From: Bacillus sanguinis
Lineage (GTDB): Bacteria > Bacillota > Bacilli > Bacillales > Bacillaceae_G
Direction of reading: 5' to 3'
Assembly: GCF_018332475.1 (NCBI RefSeq)
Contig: NZ_BOQB01000056.1
Span: 1 to 58,340, forward strand
Length of the DNA: 58,340 nucleotides
The position numbers and the translations under genes were made by a program. Numbering within the stretch: position 1 is the stretch's first letter; each line of letters starts with the position of its first letter. Below are positions 1-10,263 of this stretch, in pieces. The notes under the pieces are model-generated. The model was not told where the DNA came from. It did not search any database and saw only the letters and a program-made list of their open reading frames with translations.

Positions 1-29
1 TCTAGTTTTGAAGGAATATGCCTTCATAG

Positions 30-145
30 TTTGGTGATGATGGCAGAGAGGTCACACCCGTTCCCATACCGAACACGGAAGTTAAGCTCTCTAGCGCCGA
101 TGGTAGTTGGGACCTTGTCCCTGTGAGAGTAGGACGTCGCCAAGC
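30..145 (+). rRNA. rrf: 5S ribosomal RNA
   Basis: 116-nt sequence with the typical Gram-positive 5S layout: terminal helix TTTGGTGATGA at the 5' end pairing with the GTCGCCAAGC region at the 3' end, and the conserved CCCATACCGAACACGGAAG segment. Bases 1-29 upstream are most likely the end of the 23S-5S spacer. It is the last gene of an rRNA operon whose 16S and 23S genes lie left of the window. Confidence 0.98.
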
Positions 146-150
146 AACCT

Positions 151-180
151 AAACACGAGTCAAATGACTCGTGTTTTTTT
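151..180 (+). terminator. rRNA operon terminator
   Basis: Perfect 12-bp inverted repeat (AAACACGAGTCA, loop AA, TGACTCGTGTTT) followed by a T-run. It sits 5 bases after the 5S gene and isolates the rRNA operon from the ctsR operon. Confidence 0.95.
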
Positions 181-285
181 GTGTTTTCTTTTATAAGCCA
201 TAGTAATTAAAAAAATGTGTTTAAATAATTATTATTTTGATTAAATACAGGGTAATGTGGCTAGGATAGTGAATAAGCAAAAGAG

Positions 286-333
286 TTGCAAATTTTATTA
301 ATACGTATATAATTAAAGTCAAAGATAGTCAAA
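286..333 (+). promoter_or_regulatory. ctsR promoter with CtsR operator
   Basis: A SigA-like promoter is visible: TTGCAA at 286-291, a 16-bp spacer, and TATAAT at 308-313. Just downstream, over the expected transcription start, lie two direct heptads AGTCAAA (317-323 and 327-333) separated by 3 bases, which is the known CtsR box layout. A further partial AGTCAA overlaps at 333-338. This predicts autorepression of the ctsR-mcsA-mcsB-clpC operon, relieved by heat. Confidence 0.88.
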
Positions 334-354
334 GTCAATAAAGGTGGCGGATAA

Positions 355-816
355 ATGAGAAATATATCTGATATCATTGAGCAATATCTAAAGCAAGTTA
401 TTGACTTAAGTAATAATAATGTGATTGAAATCAAAAGAAATGAGATTGCGGATCGATTCGAGTGCGTACCATCTCAAATCAATTATGTAATCAATACCCG
501 TTTTACGTTAGAAAGAGGATTTGTAGTAGAAAGTAAACGTGGTGGAGGAGGTTACATTCGCATTATAAAAGTCAAACTGCATGACGATATAGACATTATT
601 GATCAAATGCTTCATATGATTGATCATAGCGTTGCGCAAGGGAATGCAGAGAGTATGATTATACGTTTAATAGAAGAGGGAATCATAACAAATCGTGAGG
701 CTAAACTTATGTTAAGTGTACTAGATCGTTCTGTATTATCAATGGATGTTCCTTCTCGAGATGAACTTAGGGCTCGAATATTATGCGCAATGTTAAGAAC
801 ACTGAAATATAAATAA
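355..816 (+). CDS. ctsR: Transcriptional repressor of class III stress genes CtsR
   Basis: 153 aa, normal family length. CtsR is a dimeric winged-helix repressor that binds heptad repeats before clp genes and releases DNA on heat shock. The N-terminal winged helix ends in the glycine-rich wing loop RGGGG (residues 62-66), the heat-sensing element known in this family. The C-terminal half is the helical dimer domain. ATG follows AAGGTGG (341-347) at good spacing. First gene of the mcsA-mcsB-clpC operon and downstream of its own CtsR boxes, so autoregulated. In the family, activity is also controlled by McsB and ClpC. Confidence 0.98.
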   Translation: MRNISDIIEQYLKQVIDLSNNNVIEIKRNEIADRFECVPSQINYVINTRFTLERGFVVESKRGGGGYIRIIKVKLHDDIDIIDQMLHMIDHSVAQGNAESMIIRLIEEGIITNREAKLMLSVLDRSVLSMDVPSRDELRARILCAMLRTLKYK

Positions 817-989
817 ATACAGCTTTTGTAAAAGAATAATAACTAAGAGATAGGGCAGTTCAGTATTGTAGAGGTTTTGAAAAAAGAACACGCACTTTTA
901 TTTAAACGAATAAAGGAAAGCGAACAATCTAGTAATGTATGAAAAGTACTATGAGATAGATCGTTCCTGTTGTAAAGGTGGGGATAGTG

Positions 990-1538
990 ATGACTTGTCA
1001 AAACTGTAATATAAGACCAGCAACTTTACATTATACAAAAGTAATCAACGAAAAGAAGACGGAAGTTCATCTTTGTGAGCATTGTGCAGAACAAAGTGGC
1101 TACACGTCTTTCTTTCAATCATCGCAGTCTAACTTTTCATTCCATGATTTATTTGCTGGGTTATTACACGGTGAATCAACAATGTTTGAAGAAGGACAAA
1201 GCGGGCTTTCGAATACAAGCATATTAAGGTGTCCAGATTGTAAGATGACATACGAGCAATTTACAAAGGTGGGACGCTTTGGATGTGCTTCTTGTTACGA
1301 TACATTTAAGGAACATTTAAAGCCATTGTTAAAACGTCTTCACGGCGGGCATACAGATCATTGTGGAAAAATTCCGGAACGTATAGAAGGAAATATTCAC
1401 TTAAAGAAAGAATTAGATGAACTAAAACTCATTCTGAAACAATACGTACAGAAAGAGGAGTTTGAGAAAGCTGCTGAAGTAAGGGATAAAATTCGAGGTC
1501 TTGAAAATCAGCTTAGTGAGCATAGAGAGGGGGAATAG
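990..1538 (+). CDS. mcsA: Zinc-binding McsA, activator of the arginine kinase McsB
   Basis: 182 aa. McsA is a zinc protein that activates the protein arginine kinase McsB and helps control CtsR and ClpC. It has an N-terminal CxxC pair (C3/C6 and C29/C32), a second CxxC pair in the middle (CPDC, CASC), and a C-terminal UVR-like helical segment around residues 140-175 similar to the ClpC middle domain. ATG 990 is chosen because AAAGGTGGGG (974-983) fits it as ribosome binding site; an in-frame GTG at 978 lies inside that site. It is separated from ctsR by 173 bases, and mcsB starts 4 bases after its stop. Confidence 0.96.
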   Translation: MTCQNCNIRPATLHYTKVINEKKTEVHLCEHCAEQSGYTSFFQSSQSNFSFHDLFAGLLHGESTMFEEGQSGLSNTSILRCPDCKMTYEQFTKVGRFGCASCYDTFKEHLKPLLKRLHGGHTDHCGKIPERIEGNIHLKKELDELKLILKQYVQKEEFEKAAEVRDKIRGLENQLSEHREGE

Positions 1539-1542
1539 TTCT

Positions 1543-2607
1543 ATGTCACTGGACAAAATTATGAATGAAGCGATTAGTCCATGGATGAAGGGGGATGGCC
1601 CTGATTCTGATATTGTTTTAAGTAGTCGAATTCGTTTGGCTCGTAATTTTAAAAAATATCAATTCTCTACTATGCAAAACGAAGAAGAAGCTAAACAGAT
1701 TCATGAATTATTTAAAAAGGAATTTATAAATAAAACAGTAGAACCTTTTGGAGAGTTTGGACTATTAAAAATGAATGAATTGACGCCTCTTCAAAGGAGA
1801 GTATTAGTTGAAAAGCATTTAATAAGCCCCAACCTTGCAGGCACAGAATATGGAGCATGTCTATTGTCAGAAAGCGAACATATTAGTGTTATGCTGAATG
1901 AAGAAGACCACATTAGGATTCAGTGCTTATTTTCAGGGTTGCAGTTATCAGAGGCCCTTCAAAGTGCCAATCAAATAGATAATTGGATAGAGGAAGAGGT
2001 TGAATATGCTTTTGATGAATCACTTGGATATATAACGAGCTGTCCTACTAACGTTGGTACAGGATTGAGGGCTTCCGTAATGATTCACTTGCCGGGACTC
2101 GTTTTAACGAAAAGAATTAGCCGTATTATACAAGTAATTCAAAAATTAGGGTTAGTAGTAAGAGGAATATACGGTGAAGGTAGCGAAGCGTTAGGTAATA
2201 TATTTCAAGTGTCAAACCAAATGACGCTAGGAAAATCTGAAGAAGATATTATTTCAGATTTAAAGAGTGTCATTCAACAAATCATACAGCAAGAAAAAAT
2301 GGCTAGAGAATTAATTGTACAAAATTCAAGTATTGAGCTTGAAGATAAAGTTTATCGCTCTTATGGCATACTAGCAAACAGTCGGTTAATTCAATCTGCG
2401 GAAGCGGCCACTTGCTTATCCGATGTACGACTTGGTATTGATTTAGGATATATAAAAGGTGTATCGAGAAATATTTTGACTGAGCTAATGGTTCTTACAC
2501 AACCGGGCATTTTACAACAATATGCCGGTGGACCTTTAGGACCAGAAGAAAGAGATTATCGAAGAGCAACCTTAATCCGTGAGCGATTACGTATTGAAAA
2601 AAACTAA
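1543..2607 (+). CDS. mcsB: Protein arginine kinase McsB
   Basis: 354 aa, related to phosphagen (creatine/arginine) kinases. McsB phosphorylates arginines on proteins; phosphoarginine tags substrates for ClpC-ClpP and inactivates CtsR. Visible are the N-terminal SSRIRLARN nucleotide-binding motif (27-35), the catalytic-loop cysteine C167 within [10 protein letters not shown], and a C-terminal RDYRRA matching the phosphoarginine-binding allosteric motif. The start is ATG 1543 after AGAGAGGGGG, which lies inside the mcsA end; an upstream in-frame TTG at 1501 overlaps mcsA and is unlikely. Coupled to mcsA and followed by clpC after 22 bases. Confidence 0.97.
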   Translation: MSLDKIMNEAISPWMKGDGPDSDIVLSSRIRLARNFKKYQFSTMQNEEEAKQIHELFKKEFINKTVEPFGEFGLLKMNELTPLQRRVLVEKHLISPNLAGTEYGACLLSESEHISVMLNEEDHIRIQCLFSGLQLSEALQSANQIDNWIEEEVEYAFDESLGYITSCPTNVGTGLRASVMIHLPGLVLTKRISRIIQVIQKLGLVVRGIYGEGSEALGNIFQVSNQMTLGKSEEDIISDLKSVIQQIIQQEKMARELIVQNSSIELEDKVYRSYGILANSRLIQSAEAATCLSDVRLGIDLGYIKGVSRNILTELMVLTQPGILQQYAGGPLGPEERDYRRATLIRERLRIEKN

Positions 2608-2629
2608 GCGCAAGTAGGAGGCGATTTCT

Positions 2630-5065
2630 ATGATGTTTGGAAGATTTACAGAAAGAGCACAGAAAGTATTAGCTTTATCTCAAGAGGAAGCAATTCGTAT
2701 TGGGCATAATAATATTGGAACAGAACATATTTTACTTGGGCTTGTACGCGAAGGGGAAGGAATTGCAGCAAAAGCGTTAATTGCTCTTGGATTAAGCCCA
2801 GAGAAAGTGCAAAAAGAGGTAGAAGCGTTAATTGGACGCGGAACAGAAGCTTCTCAAACTGTACATTATACACCGCGTGCTAAAAAAGTTATTGAGTTGT
2901 CTATGGATGAAGCGCGTAAATTAGGTCATTCTTACGTTGGAACAGAACATATCTTACTTGGTTTAATCCGTGAAGGTGAAGGCGTAGCAGCACGTGTTTT
3001 AAATAACTTAGGTGTTAGCCTAAATAAGGCAAGACAACAAGTATTGCAACTTCTTGGAAGTAATGAAGCAAGTTCAGGTCACCAAGGTGGTTCTTCAACA
3101 AATGCAAATACACCGACACTGGATAGCTTAGCACGTGATTTAACAGTTGTTGCACGTGAAAACCGTCTAGATCCTGTTATTGGGCGTGGTAAAGAAATTC
3201 AACGTGTAATTGAAGTGTTAAGCCGTAGAACAAAAAACAATCCTGTATTAATTGGAGAGCCTGGTGTAGGTAAAACAGCAATTGCTGAAGGATTGGCACA
3301 ACAAATCGTAAATAATGAAGTTCCCGAAACTTTAAGAGATAAGCGCGTTATGACACTAGATATGGGTACAGTGGTAGCTGGAACGAAGTATCGTGGTGAA
3401 TTTGAAGATCGTTTAAAGAAAGTAATGGATGAGATTCGTCAAGCTGGCAACATTATTCTATTTATTGATGAACTTCATACATTAATTGGTGCAGGTGGAG
3501 CAGAAGGTGCCATTGATGCATCGAACATTTTAAAACCATCTTTAGCACGCGGAGAGTTACAATGTATTGGGGCGACAACTTTAGATGAATATCGTAAATA
3601 TATTGAAAAAGACGCGGCTTTAGAGAGACGTTTCCAACCAATTCACGTTGATGAGCCAAGTTTAGACGAATCAACTCAAATCTTGAAAGGTTTACGTGAT
3701 CGTTACGAGGCACATCACCGTGTATCTATTACAGATGATGCAATTGATGCAGCTGTAAAGCTTTCAGACCGTTATATTACAGATCGTTTCTTACCAGATA
3801 AAGCAATTGACTTAATTGATGAAGCTGCTTCAAAGGTTCGCTTACGTTCTTATACAACACCACCAAATCTAAAAGAGCTTGAAGTGAAGCTTGAGGAAAT
3901 TAGAAAAGAAAAAGATGCAGCTGTACAAAGTCAAGAATTTGAAAAAGCTGCTTCCTTACGTGATATGGAACAACGCTTACGTGAGAAGTTAGAAGATACG
4001 AAGCGTCAATGGAAAGAGCAACAAGGAAAAGAAAACTCAGAAGTGACAGTAGAAGATATTGCAAATGTCGTTTCTACGTGGACTCGTATACCGGTTTCTA
4101 AACTTGCACAAACAGAGACTGATAAATTATTAAACTTAGAATCCATTCTTCACGATCGTGTTATTGGTCAAGATGAAGCCGTAGTGGCTGTAGCGAAAGC
4201 GGTTCGTCGTGCTAGAGCAGGATTGAAAGATCCGAAACGTCCGATTGGTTCATTTATTTTCTTAGGACCAACAGGTGTAGGTAAAACCGAACTAGCAAGA
4301 GCACTAGCAGAATCTATGTTCGGTGATGAGGATGCAATGATTCGCATCGATATGTCTGAGTACATGGAGAAGCATTCTACTTCTCGTTTAGTTGGATCTC
4401 CTCCAGGATATGTTGGATATGAAGAAGGTGGACAATTAACAGAAAAGGTTCGCCGTAAGCCGTATTCAGTTGTCCTATTAGATGAAGTAGAGAAAGCTCA
4501 CCCTGATGTGTTTAACATTTTACTACAAGTATTAGAAGATGGTCGCTTAACTGATTCTAAAGGGCGTACAGTTGATTTCCGTAATACAATTGTTATTATG
4601 ACATCTAACGTTGGTGCAGACGCGTTAAAACGTAATAAACATCTTGGATTTAACGTACAAGATGAGAGCCGCGATTATTCAGATATGAAAGGTAAAGTAA
4701 TGGATGAACTGAAAAAGGCGTTTCGTCCAGAATTCTTAAACCGTATTGATGAAATTATCGTGTTCCATATGCTTGAGAAAAAACATATTCAAGAGATTGT
4801 AACACTTATGGTAAATCAGTTAGTGAATCGCTTAAAAGAGCAAGAAATTGAATTGCATTTAACAGAAGGAGCAATTTCAGCCATTGCTGATAAAGGATTT
4901 GACCGAGAATACGGTGCTCGTCCGCTTCGTAGAGCAATTCAGAAACATGTAGAAGATAGACTATCGGAAGAACTTTTAAAAGGTGCTATTGAGAAAGGAC
5001 AAAAAGTTATCTTTGATGTTGAAGGGGAAACATTTGTCATTCATAGTGCTGAAAAGGTAAAATAA
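2630..5065 (+). CDS. clpC: AAA+ unfoldase ClpC, partner of ClpP protease
   Basis: 811 aa, Hsp100 family. It unfolds proteins, including arginine-phosphorylated ones, and feeds them to ClpP; MecA and McsB act as adaptors. Domains in order: double Clp N-domain (about 1-145); AAA+ D1 with Walker A GEPGVGKT (209-216); coiled middle domain with a UVR-like segment (about 415-455); AAA+ D2 with Walker A GPTGVGKT (546-553); an LGF loop after D2 Walker B that docks on ClpP; and the C-terminal D2 small domain. AGGAGG at 2616-2621 fits ATG 2630. Last gene of the ctsR operon, closed by the terminator at 5079-5107. Confidence 0.98.
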   Translation: MMFGRFTERAQKVLALSQEEAIRIGHNNIGTEHILLGLVREGEGIAAKALIALGLSPEKVQKEVEALIGRGTEASQTVHYTPRAKKVIELSMDEARKLGHSYVGTEHILLGLIREGEGVAARVLNNLGVSLNKARQQVLQLLGSNEASSGHQGGSSTNANTPTLDSLARDLTVVARENRLDPVIGRGKEIQRVIEVLSRRTKNNPVLIGEPGVGKTAIAEGLAQQIVNNEVPETLRDKRVMTLDMGTVVAGTKYRGEFEDRLKKVMDEIRQAGNIILFIDELHTLIGAGGAEGAIDASNILKPSLARGELQCIGATTLDEYRKYIEKDAALERRFQPIHVDEPSLDESTQILKGLRDRYEAHHRVSITDDAIDAAVKLSDRYITDRFLPDKAIDLIDEAASKVRLRSYTTPPNLKELEVKLEEIRKEKDAAVQSQEFEKAASLRDMEQRLREKLEDTKRQWKEQQGKENSEVTVEDIANVVSTWTRIPVSKLAQTETDKLLNLESILHDRVIGQDEAVVAVAKAVRRARAGLKDPKRPIGSFIFLGPTGVGKTELARALAESMFGDEDAMIRIDMSEYMEKHSTSRLVGSPPGYVGYEEGGQLTEKVRRKPYSVVLLDEVEKAHPDVFNILLQVLEDGRLTDSKGRTVDFRNTIVIMTSNVGADALKRNKHLGFNVQDESRDYSDMKGKVMDELKKAFRPEFLNRIDEIIVFHMLEKKHIQEIVTLMVNQLVNRLKEQEIELHLTEGAISAIADKGFDREYGARPLRRAIQKHVEDRLSEELLKGAIEKGQKVIFDVEGETFVIHSAEKVK

Positions 5066-5078
5066 GTATAGACAAACT

Positions 5079-5107
5079 AAGAGGGCTACGAGATAGCCCT
5101 CTTTCTT
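5079..5107 (+). terminator. Terminator after clpC
   Basis: GAGGGCTA/TAGCCCTC stem (5081-5088 with 5094-5101), extended by A-T pairs, followed by TTTCTT. It closes the ctsR-clpC operon before radA. Confidence 0.85.
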
Positions 5108-5161
5108 GTACGAGAAGGATAAACTGTTTATAGATGAAAGTGAAGTGAAATATAAAACGAT

Positions 5162-6538
5162 ATGGCTAAAAAGAAAACAAAATTCACATGTCAAGAGTGT
5201 GGTTATCAGTCACCAAAATATATGGGGAAATGCCCTGGTTGTGGTCAATGGAATACGCTTGTTGAAGAGATGGAACCTGTTGTATCATCAAGACGCCTTA
5301 ATTATGCCAATGCAATTCAATCGGAAGTAACAAAACCAAGACGCCTAACAGAAGTAGAAACAAAATCTGAGGCGCGTATTGAAGCAAAATTCCAAGAGTT
5401 TAACCGTGTGCTCGGTGGTGGGATTGTAGATGGATCCTTAGTACTTATTGGTGGAGATCCTGGTATTGGAAAATCAACATTGCTATTACAGATTTCATCG
5501 CAATTAGCAGATTCTTCATATGATGTACTATATATATCCGGTGAAGAGTCGGCAAAACAGATTAAACTTCGTGCAGATCGTTTACATGTAAATGGTAGTA
5601 ATCTATTTGTAGTATCAGAGACGGACTTGCAACGAATTGCAGCACACATTGAAGAGATGAATCCAGCTTTTGTTGTTATTGATTCCATTCAAACGATACA
5701 TTTACCTGAGGTAACATCAGCGCCGGGAAGTGTGGCACAAGTACGTGAATGTACAGCAGAATTAATGAAACTTGCAAAAACAAAAGGAATCCCTATTTTT
5801 ATCGTCGGACATGTAACTAAAGAGGGGGCAATTGCAGGACCTCGTATGCTAGAACATATGGTCGATGCAGTGCTTTACTTTGAAGGAGATCGTCATCATA
5901 CATATCGTATTTTACGAGCTGTGAAGAATCGTTTTGGTTCCACGAATGAAATGGGTATTTTTGAAATGAAAGAGCTTGGTCTTGCGGAAGTTTTAAATCC
6001 TTCTGAAATTTTTCTTGAGGAAAGACCCGTTGGAGTCGCAGGATCAACAGTAGTTGCCTCAATGGAAGGAACAAGACCTGTTTTAGTAGAAATACAAGCA
6101 TTAATCTCCCCTACTAGTTTTGGAAATCCTCGAAGAATGGCGACGGGAATTGATCATAACCGTGTATCACTTATTATGGCAGTGTTAGAAAAAAGAACAG
6201 GTTTATTATTACAAAATCAAGATGCATATTTAAAAGTAGCAGGTGGTTTGAAATTAGATGAACCAGCAATTGATTTAGCTGTGGCTTTAAGTATCGCTTC
6301 AAGTTTTAGGGATAAATCTACGGCACCAACTGATGCAGTAATAGGAGAAGTAGGACTAACTGGAGAAATAAGAAGAGTATCAAGAATTGAACAACGTGTA
6401 CAAGAAGCAGCTAAATTAGGATTTCAACGTGCTATTATTCCTAGAAAAAACTTGGGAGGATGGACAATTCCGGATGGGATTGAGGTAGTAGGTGTATCTA
6501 ATTTAGGGGAAGCGCTTCGTTTGACATTAGGAGGCTAG
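5162..6538 (+). CDS. radA: DNA repair/recombination ATPase RadA (Sms)
   Basis: 458 aa. RadA is a RecA-like ATPase/helicase that promotes branch migration in recombinational repair and natural transformation. It shows the N-terminal C4 zinc finger (CQECG ... CPGCG), Walker [10 protein letters not shown] (97-105), the diagnostic KNRFG motif (255-259), and a C-terminal Lon-like domain. ATG 5162 opens directly on the conserved MAKKK start, yet no good Shine-Dalgarno precedes it; the upstream stretch is GAAGTGAAATATAAAACG. Directly followed by disA (3 bases), with which it interacts in B. subtilis. Confidence 0.97.
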   Translation: MAKKKTKFTCQECGYQSPKYMGKCPGCGQWNTLVEEMEPVVSSRRLNYANAIQSEVTKPRRLTEVETKSEARIEAKFQEFNRVLGGGIVDGSLVLIGGDPGIGKSTLLLQISSQLADSSYDVLYISGEESAKQIKLRADRLHVNGSNLFVVSETDLQRIAAHIEEMNPAFVVIDSIQTIHLPEVTSAPGSVAQVRECTAELMKLAKTKGIPIFIVGHVTKEGAIAGPRMLEHMVDAVLYFEGDRHHTYRILRAVKNRFGSTNEMGIFEMKELGLAEVLNPSEIFLEERPVGVAGSTVVASMEGTRPVLVEIQALISPTSFGNPRRMATGIDHNRVSLIMAVLEKRTGLLLQNQDAYLKVAGGLKLDEPAIDLAVALSIASSFRDKSTAPTDAVIGEVGLTGEIRRVSRIEQRVQEAAKLGFQRAIIPRKNLGGWTIPDGIEVVGVSNLGEALRLTLGG

Positions 6539-6541
6539 GCT

Positions 6542-7615
6542 ATGGAAGAAAACAAGCAACGTGTCAAAAGTATGATTAATATTTTACAACTCGTGGCCCC
6601 AGGAACACCACTGCGCGAAGGGATAGATAATGTGCTTCGCGCACAAACAGGGGGATTAATTGTTCTTGGATATAATGAACAAATTAAAAGTATTGTAGAT
6701 GGAGGCTTTCATATTAATTGCGCATTCTCTCCTGCTAGTTTATACGAATTAGCAAAAATGGATGGGGCACTTATTTTAAATGAAACTGGAAGTAAAATTT
6801 TAATTGCAAATGCACAGTTAGTTCCAGAGGCATCTATTGATTCTATTGAAACAGGTATGCGCCACCGGACGGCAGAGCGTGTAGCAAAGCAGACAGGTAG
6901 TCTCGTTGTGGCTATTTCACAAAGACGTAACGTAATTACACTATATCAAGGGAATTTACGTTATACACTAAAGGATATAGGTGTTATTTTAACAAAGGCA
7001 AACCAAGCTATTCAAACGTTAGAAAAATATAAGGCTGTATGGAATGATGGTATTACGAATTTGGGCATTCTAGAATTTGAAGAAGTCGTTACAATGTCCG
7101 AGGTGGTTCATGTGTTACATAGTGTTGAAATGGTACTGCGTATTAAAAATGAAATATTGAGTTATATTCATGAGCTAGGAACAGAAGGTAGGTTAATTCG
7201 TTTACAACTTACAGAGCTACTAGCTGATTTAGAGGCAGAGGCAGCGTTATTAATTAAAGATTATTACCAAGAAAAAACACAAGACCATCATCAAATTTTG
7301 AAAAAGTTACAAGATCTTGCGAACACACAACTTCTAGAGGATAGCGATTTAGTTAAATTGCTTGGTTACCCAGGACAAACGAGTTTAGAAGAAAGTGTGA
7401 CGCCGAGAGGATACCGAATCACAAGCAAAATTTCGCGCGTTCCGCCACTTATCATTGAAAATTTAATTAATCGATTTAAGACTTTGCAAGGTGTTTGTCG
7501 AGCAACTATTAATGAATTGGATGATGTGGAAGGAATTGGAGAAGTCAGAGCGAAGAAAATACGTGAAGGTCTAAAAAGAATTCAAGAGCATCTCTATATG
7601 AGTAGACACAATTAA
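6542..7615 (+). CDS. disA: DNA-scanning diadenylate cyclase DisA
   Basis: 357 aa. It makes cyclic di-AMP from two ATP and stops when it meets branched DNA, so it reports genome integrity before sporulation. The N-terminal DAC domain carries DGA (74-76) and RHRTAER (107-113). A helical spine follows, and the C-terminal helix-hairpin-helix (around [11 protein letters not shown]) binds DNA. AGGAGG at 6529-6534 lies inside the radA end and serves ATG 6542. The radA-disA pairing is conserved in Bacillus and fits a shared role at recombination intermediates. Confidence 0.97.
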   Translation: MEENKQRVKSMINILQLVAPGTPLREGIDNVLRAQTGGLIVLGYNEQIKSIVDGGFHINCAFSPASLYELAKMDGALILNETGSKILIANAQLVPEASIDSIETGMRHRTAERVAKQTGSLVVAISQRRNVITLYQGNLRYTLKDIGVILTKANQAIQTLEKYKAVWNDGITNLGILEFEEVVTMSEVVHVLHSVEMVLRIKNEILSYIHELGTEGRLIRLQLTELLADLEAEAALLIKDYYQEKTQDHHQILKKLQDLANTQLLEDSDLVKLLGYPGQTSLEESVTPRGYRITSKISRVPPLIIENLINRFKTLQGVCRATINELDDVEGIGEVRAKKIREGLKRIQEHLYMSRHN

Positions 7616-7775
7616 GAATATTACATTGATTCTATAATATAACGACACTAGAACATTTTTGGTATATGATATGGTATATTGGTAAATAAAACTATTTATA
7701 AAAAAACACGTCCGCTTTTGCATTCGGCGTTTTGATTAGCGAAACAATGGTTAATAATGAGTAGGAGGTGGTTGG

Positions 7776-8885
7776 ATGTTAAAACGGATTGTACAGCTCT
7801 TCTTTCTAGTAATTGGGGGAGCGTTAGGGATTTACTTAATCCCAAAGGTTATTAATGTATTAGACATCGGTGCCGTTCCTTTATTGGAAGGATCGTATGT
7901 TCGTGCAATTATTGGTGCAATTATTTTATTCCTAACAACATTTTGGCTTGTAGATTATATTGTTCAACTTATTAAGCATATTGAAGAGGCTCTTGTAAAG
8001 GCGCCTGTAGCGGATGTTTTATTTGGTACATTAGGTTTAATCTCTGGGCTTATTGTTGCATATTTAATTTTAATACCAATTCGTGAATTTACAATTCCAG
8101 TTATTAGTACAGTGTTGCAAGTGTTCTTTACTCTTTTACTTGGATACTTAGGATTCCAAGTAGGGTTTAAAAAGAGGAATGAATTACTAGGATTATTTAC
8201 ATTACCACAACGTGGGAAGAAGAAAAATAATAATAGTGAGAATGAAGAAACTGAAACAGAGGTAGAAGAATCTACAACACATTGGAAAATTCTCGATACG
8301 AGTGTAATTATTGATGGACGTATTGCTGATATTTGCCAAACAAAGTTTTTAGAAGGAACAATTGTGATACCACAATTCGTGTTAGAAGAACTTCAGCACA
8401 TTGCCGATTCTTCTGATGCTTTAAAACGTAATCGTGGTCGCAGAGGATTAGATATTTTAAATCGTATTCAAAAAGAGATGCCGATACCGGTAGAAATTTA
8501 TGAAGGCGATTTCGATGATATTCAAGAAGTGGATAGCAAGCTTGTAAAGTTGGCGAAAATCACTGGTGGAACGGTAGTAACGAATGATTTCAACTTAAAT
8601 AAAGTTTCTGAATTACAAGGGGTAACGGTGTTAAACATTAACGATTTAGCTAATGCAATTAAACCTGTTGTACTCCCAGGGGAAGAACTAAGTGTTTATG
8701 TTGTAAAAGATGGAAAAGAACAAAATCAAGGTGTTGCATATTTAGATGACGGCACGATGATTGTAGTAGAAGATGGTAGAGAATATGTCGGTTCACAACT
8801 CGATGTACTTGTTACGAGTGTGTTGCAAACATCGGCTGGTCGTATGATTTTCGCCAAACGTAAATTATTAGAAAAAGCATTATAA
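7776..8885 (+). CDS. yacL: Membrane PIN-TRAM domain protein YacL
   Basis: 369 aa. Four hydrophobic helices (about 4-29, 44-67, 80-102, 108-128) anchor the protein. A charged linker is followed by a PIN nuclease-type domain starting at LDTSVIIDG (D174) and a TRAM domain near the C-terminus. The PIN fold with acidic residues suggests an RNase, but the substrate is not known to me. A GTAGGAGGTGG ribosome binding site precedes ATG 7776. It is separated from disA by 160 bases, which are AT-rich and without a clear promoter. Confidence 0.93.
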   Translation: MLKRIVQLFFLVIGGALGIYLIPKVINVLDIGAVPLLEGSYVRAIIGAIILFLTTFWLVDYIVQLIKHIEEALVKAPVADVLFGTLGLISGLIVAYLILIPIREFTIPVISTVLQVFFTLLLGYLGFQVGFKKRNELLGLFTLPQRGKKKNNNSENEETETEVEESTTHWKILDTSVIIDGRIADICQTKFLEGTIVIPQFVLEELQHIADSSDALKRNRGRRGLDILNRIQKEMPIPVEIYEGDFDDIQEVDSKLVKLAKITGGTVVTNDFNLNKVSELQGVTVLNINDLANAIKPVVLPGEELSVYVVKDGKEQNQGVAYLDDGTMIVVEDGREYVGSQLDVLVTSVLQTSAGRMIFAKRKLLEKAL

Positions 8886-8901
8886 GTAGAGGATTATTAA
8901 T

Positions 8902-9582
8902 ATGTATACATTGATTATTCCAGCAGCTGGTCAAGGGAAGCGGATGGGTGCTGGCAAAAATAAGTTGTTCTTACTTATTAATGAAGTGCCGATTATTGTG
9001 CATACGTTACGTGCTTTTGAAAAGGATAAAGCGTGCAAAAGTATTATTATGGCAATTAACGAAGAAGAGCGCTTATATTTTGAAGAGCTAATGCAGAAGT
9101 ATCCAATTAAAAAGCCAGTACAATTTATTCAAGGTGGAGCTGAAAGACAAGATAGTGTGTATAACGCGATTCAGCATACGAGTGAGGTTGAGTATGTTCT
9201 TGTACATGACGGTGCACGCCCGTTCGTAACGAATAAAGTGATTCAAGATGTATTAACTGCAGCAGAAAAACATGGGGCTTCCATTTGTGCAGTGCCAGTG
9301 AAAGATACCGTTAAGAAAGTAGAGCAGGGTGTTGTTGTCGAAACGGTAGAAAGATCTCAGCTTAAAGCTGTACAAACACCGCAAGGGTTTGCTGTTTCTC
9401 TTTTATTAGAAGCTCATAGAAGCGCGAAGCAGAGCTGTTTCCTTGGTACAGATGATGCAAGTCTTGTAGAACGTATCGGGAAGCAAGTAGGTGTAGTAGA
9501 GGGTAGTTACTATAATATTAAAGTGACGACTCCAGAGGATTTACTAATTGCTGAAAGTTTTCTTCAAGTTCAAAAGAAATGA
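8902..9582 (+). CDS. ispD: 2-C-methyl-D-erythritol 4-phosphate cytidylyltransferase IspD
   Basis: 226 aa. Third enzyme of the MEP isoprenoid pathway: joins MEP to CTP to give CDP-ME. It has the N-terminal CTP-binding motif [10 protein letters not shown] (7-16), [18 protein letters not shown] and the C-terminal TPEDL motif typical of IspD. A modest AGAGGA site precedes ATG 8902. Downstream is a terminator, then ispF, another enzyme of the pathway. Confidence 0.97.
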   Translation: MYTLIIPAAGQGKRMGAGKNKLFLLINEVPIIVHTLRAFEKDKACKSIIMAINEEERLYFEELMQKYPIKKPVQFIQGGAERQDSVYNAIQHTSEVEYVLVHDGARPFVTNKVIQDVLTAAEKHGASICAVPVKDTVKKVEQGVVVETVERSQLKAVQTPQGFAVSLLLEAHRSAKQSCFLGTDDASLVERIGKQVGVVEGSYYNIKVTTPEDLLIAESFLQVQKK

Positions 9583-9601
9583 TAGCAATGATTATAGCGA
9601 A

Positions 9602-9632
9602 GAAAAGCTCGGCAACGGCCGGGCTTTTCTTT
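9602..9632 (+). terminator. Terminator-like hairpin between ispD and ispF
   Basis: GAAAAGCTCGGC (9602-9613), loop AACG, GCCGGGCTTTTC (9618-9629) with one G-U pair, then TTT. The U-tract is short, so readthrough into ispF is possible. Confidence 0.75.
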
Positions 9633-9697
9633 ATAAGGATAGCAATATAATATAGAATCATAAAGCTCAGTAGTTTAGCTCGAGGAGGATGTAAAGA

Positions 9698-10174
9698 ATG
9701 TTTCGAATTGGACAAGGTTTTGATGTGCATGAATTCGCGGAAGGTAGACCGTTAATTATTGGCGGGATTACAATTCCTCATGAGAAAGGATTAATTGGTC
9801 ACTCTGATGCAGACGTATTGTTACATACGATCGCGGACGCATGTTTAGGTGCAATTGCAGCAGGAGATATCGGAAAACATTTCCCTGATACAGATCCTGC
9901 CTTTAAGGATGCTGATTCAGCTGTATTGCTGCAAAAGGTTTGGGAATTTGTACGTGAACAAGGTTACGAGTTAGGGAATCTAGATTGTACAATTATTGCT
10001 CAAAAGCCAAAGATGGCACCACATATTGAAAGTATGCGTAAACGCATTAGTGAGCTATTAGAAACGTCTATTGATAATATCAATGTAAAGGCAACAACAA
10101 CAGAAAAATTAGGATTTACAGGTAGAGAAGAAGGAATTGCTTCTCAAGCAGTTGTTTTATTACAGAAAAAATAA
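9698..10174 (+). CDS. ispF: 2-C-methyl-D-erythritol 2,4-cyclodiphosphate synthase IspF
   Basis: 158 aa, normal length. Fifth MEP-pathway enzyme: cyclises CDP-ME 2-phosphate to MEcPP with loss of CMP; a trimer with zinc. The metal-binding DVH (D8, H10) sits in [10 protein letters not shown], followed by the conserved [15 protein letters not shown] block holding the third metal histidine. A GAGGAGG site serves ATG 9698. It lies between ispD and gltX as in B. subtilis. Confidence 0.97.
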
Positions 10175-10263
10175 TGGTTTTTAATTCGTAAGATGGATAA
10201 TCACATTTGTTTGGTGTACAATTATAGAATGTGTTGACATTAAGAATGGAAGGTGTACCAATT

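Noticed and set aside
5317-5688. Open frame of 123 codons on the minus strand inside radA
   Set aside because: Antisense shadow of the radA coding bias, Ser/Thr-rich, with no start site or promoter.
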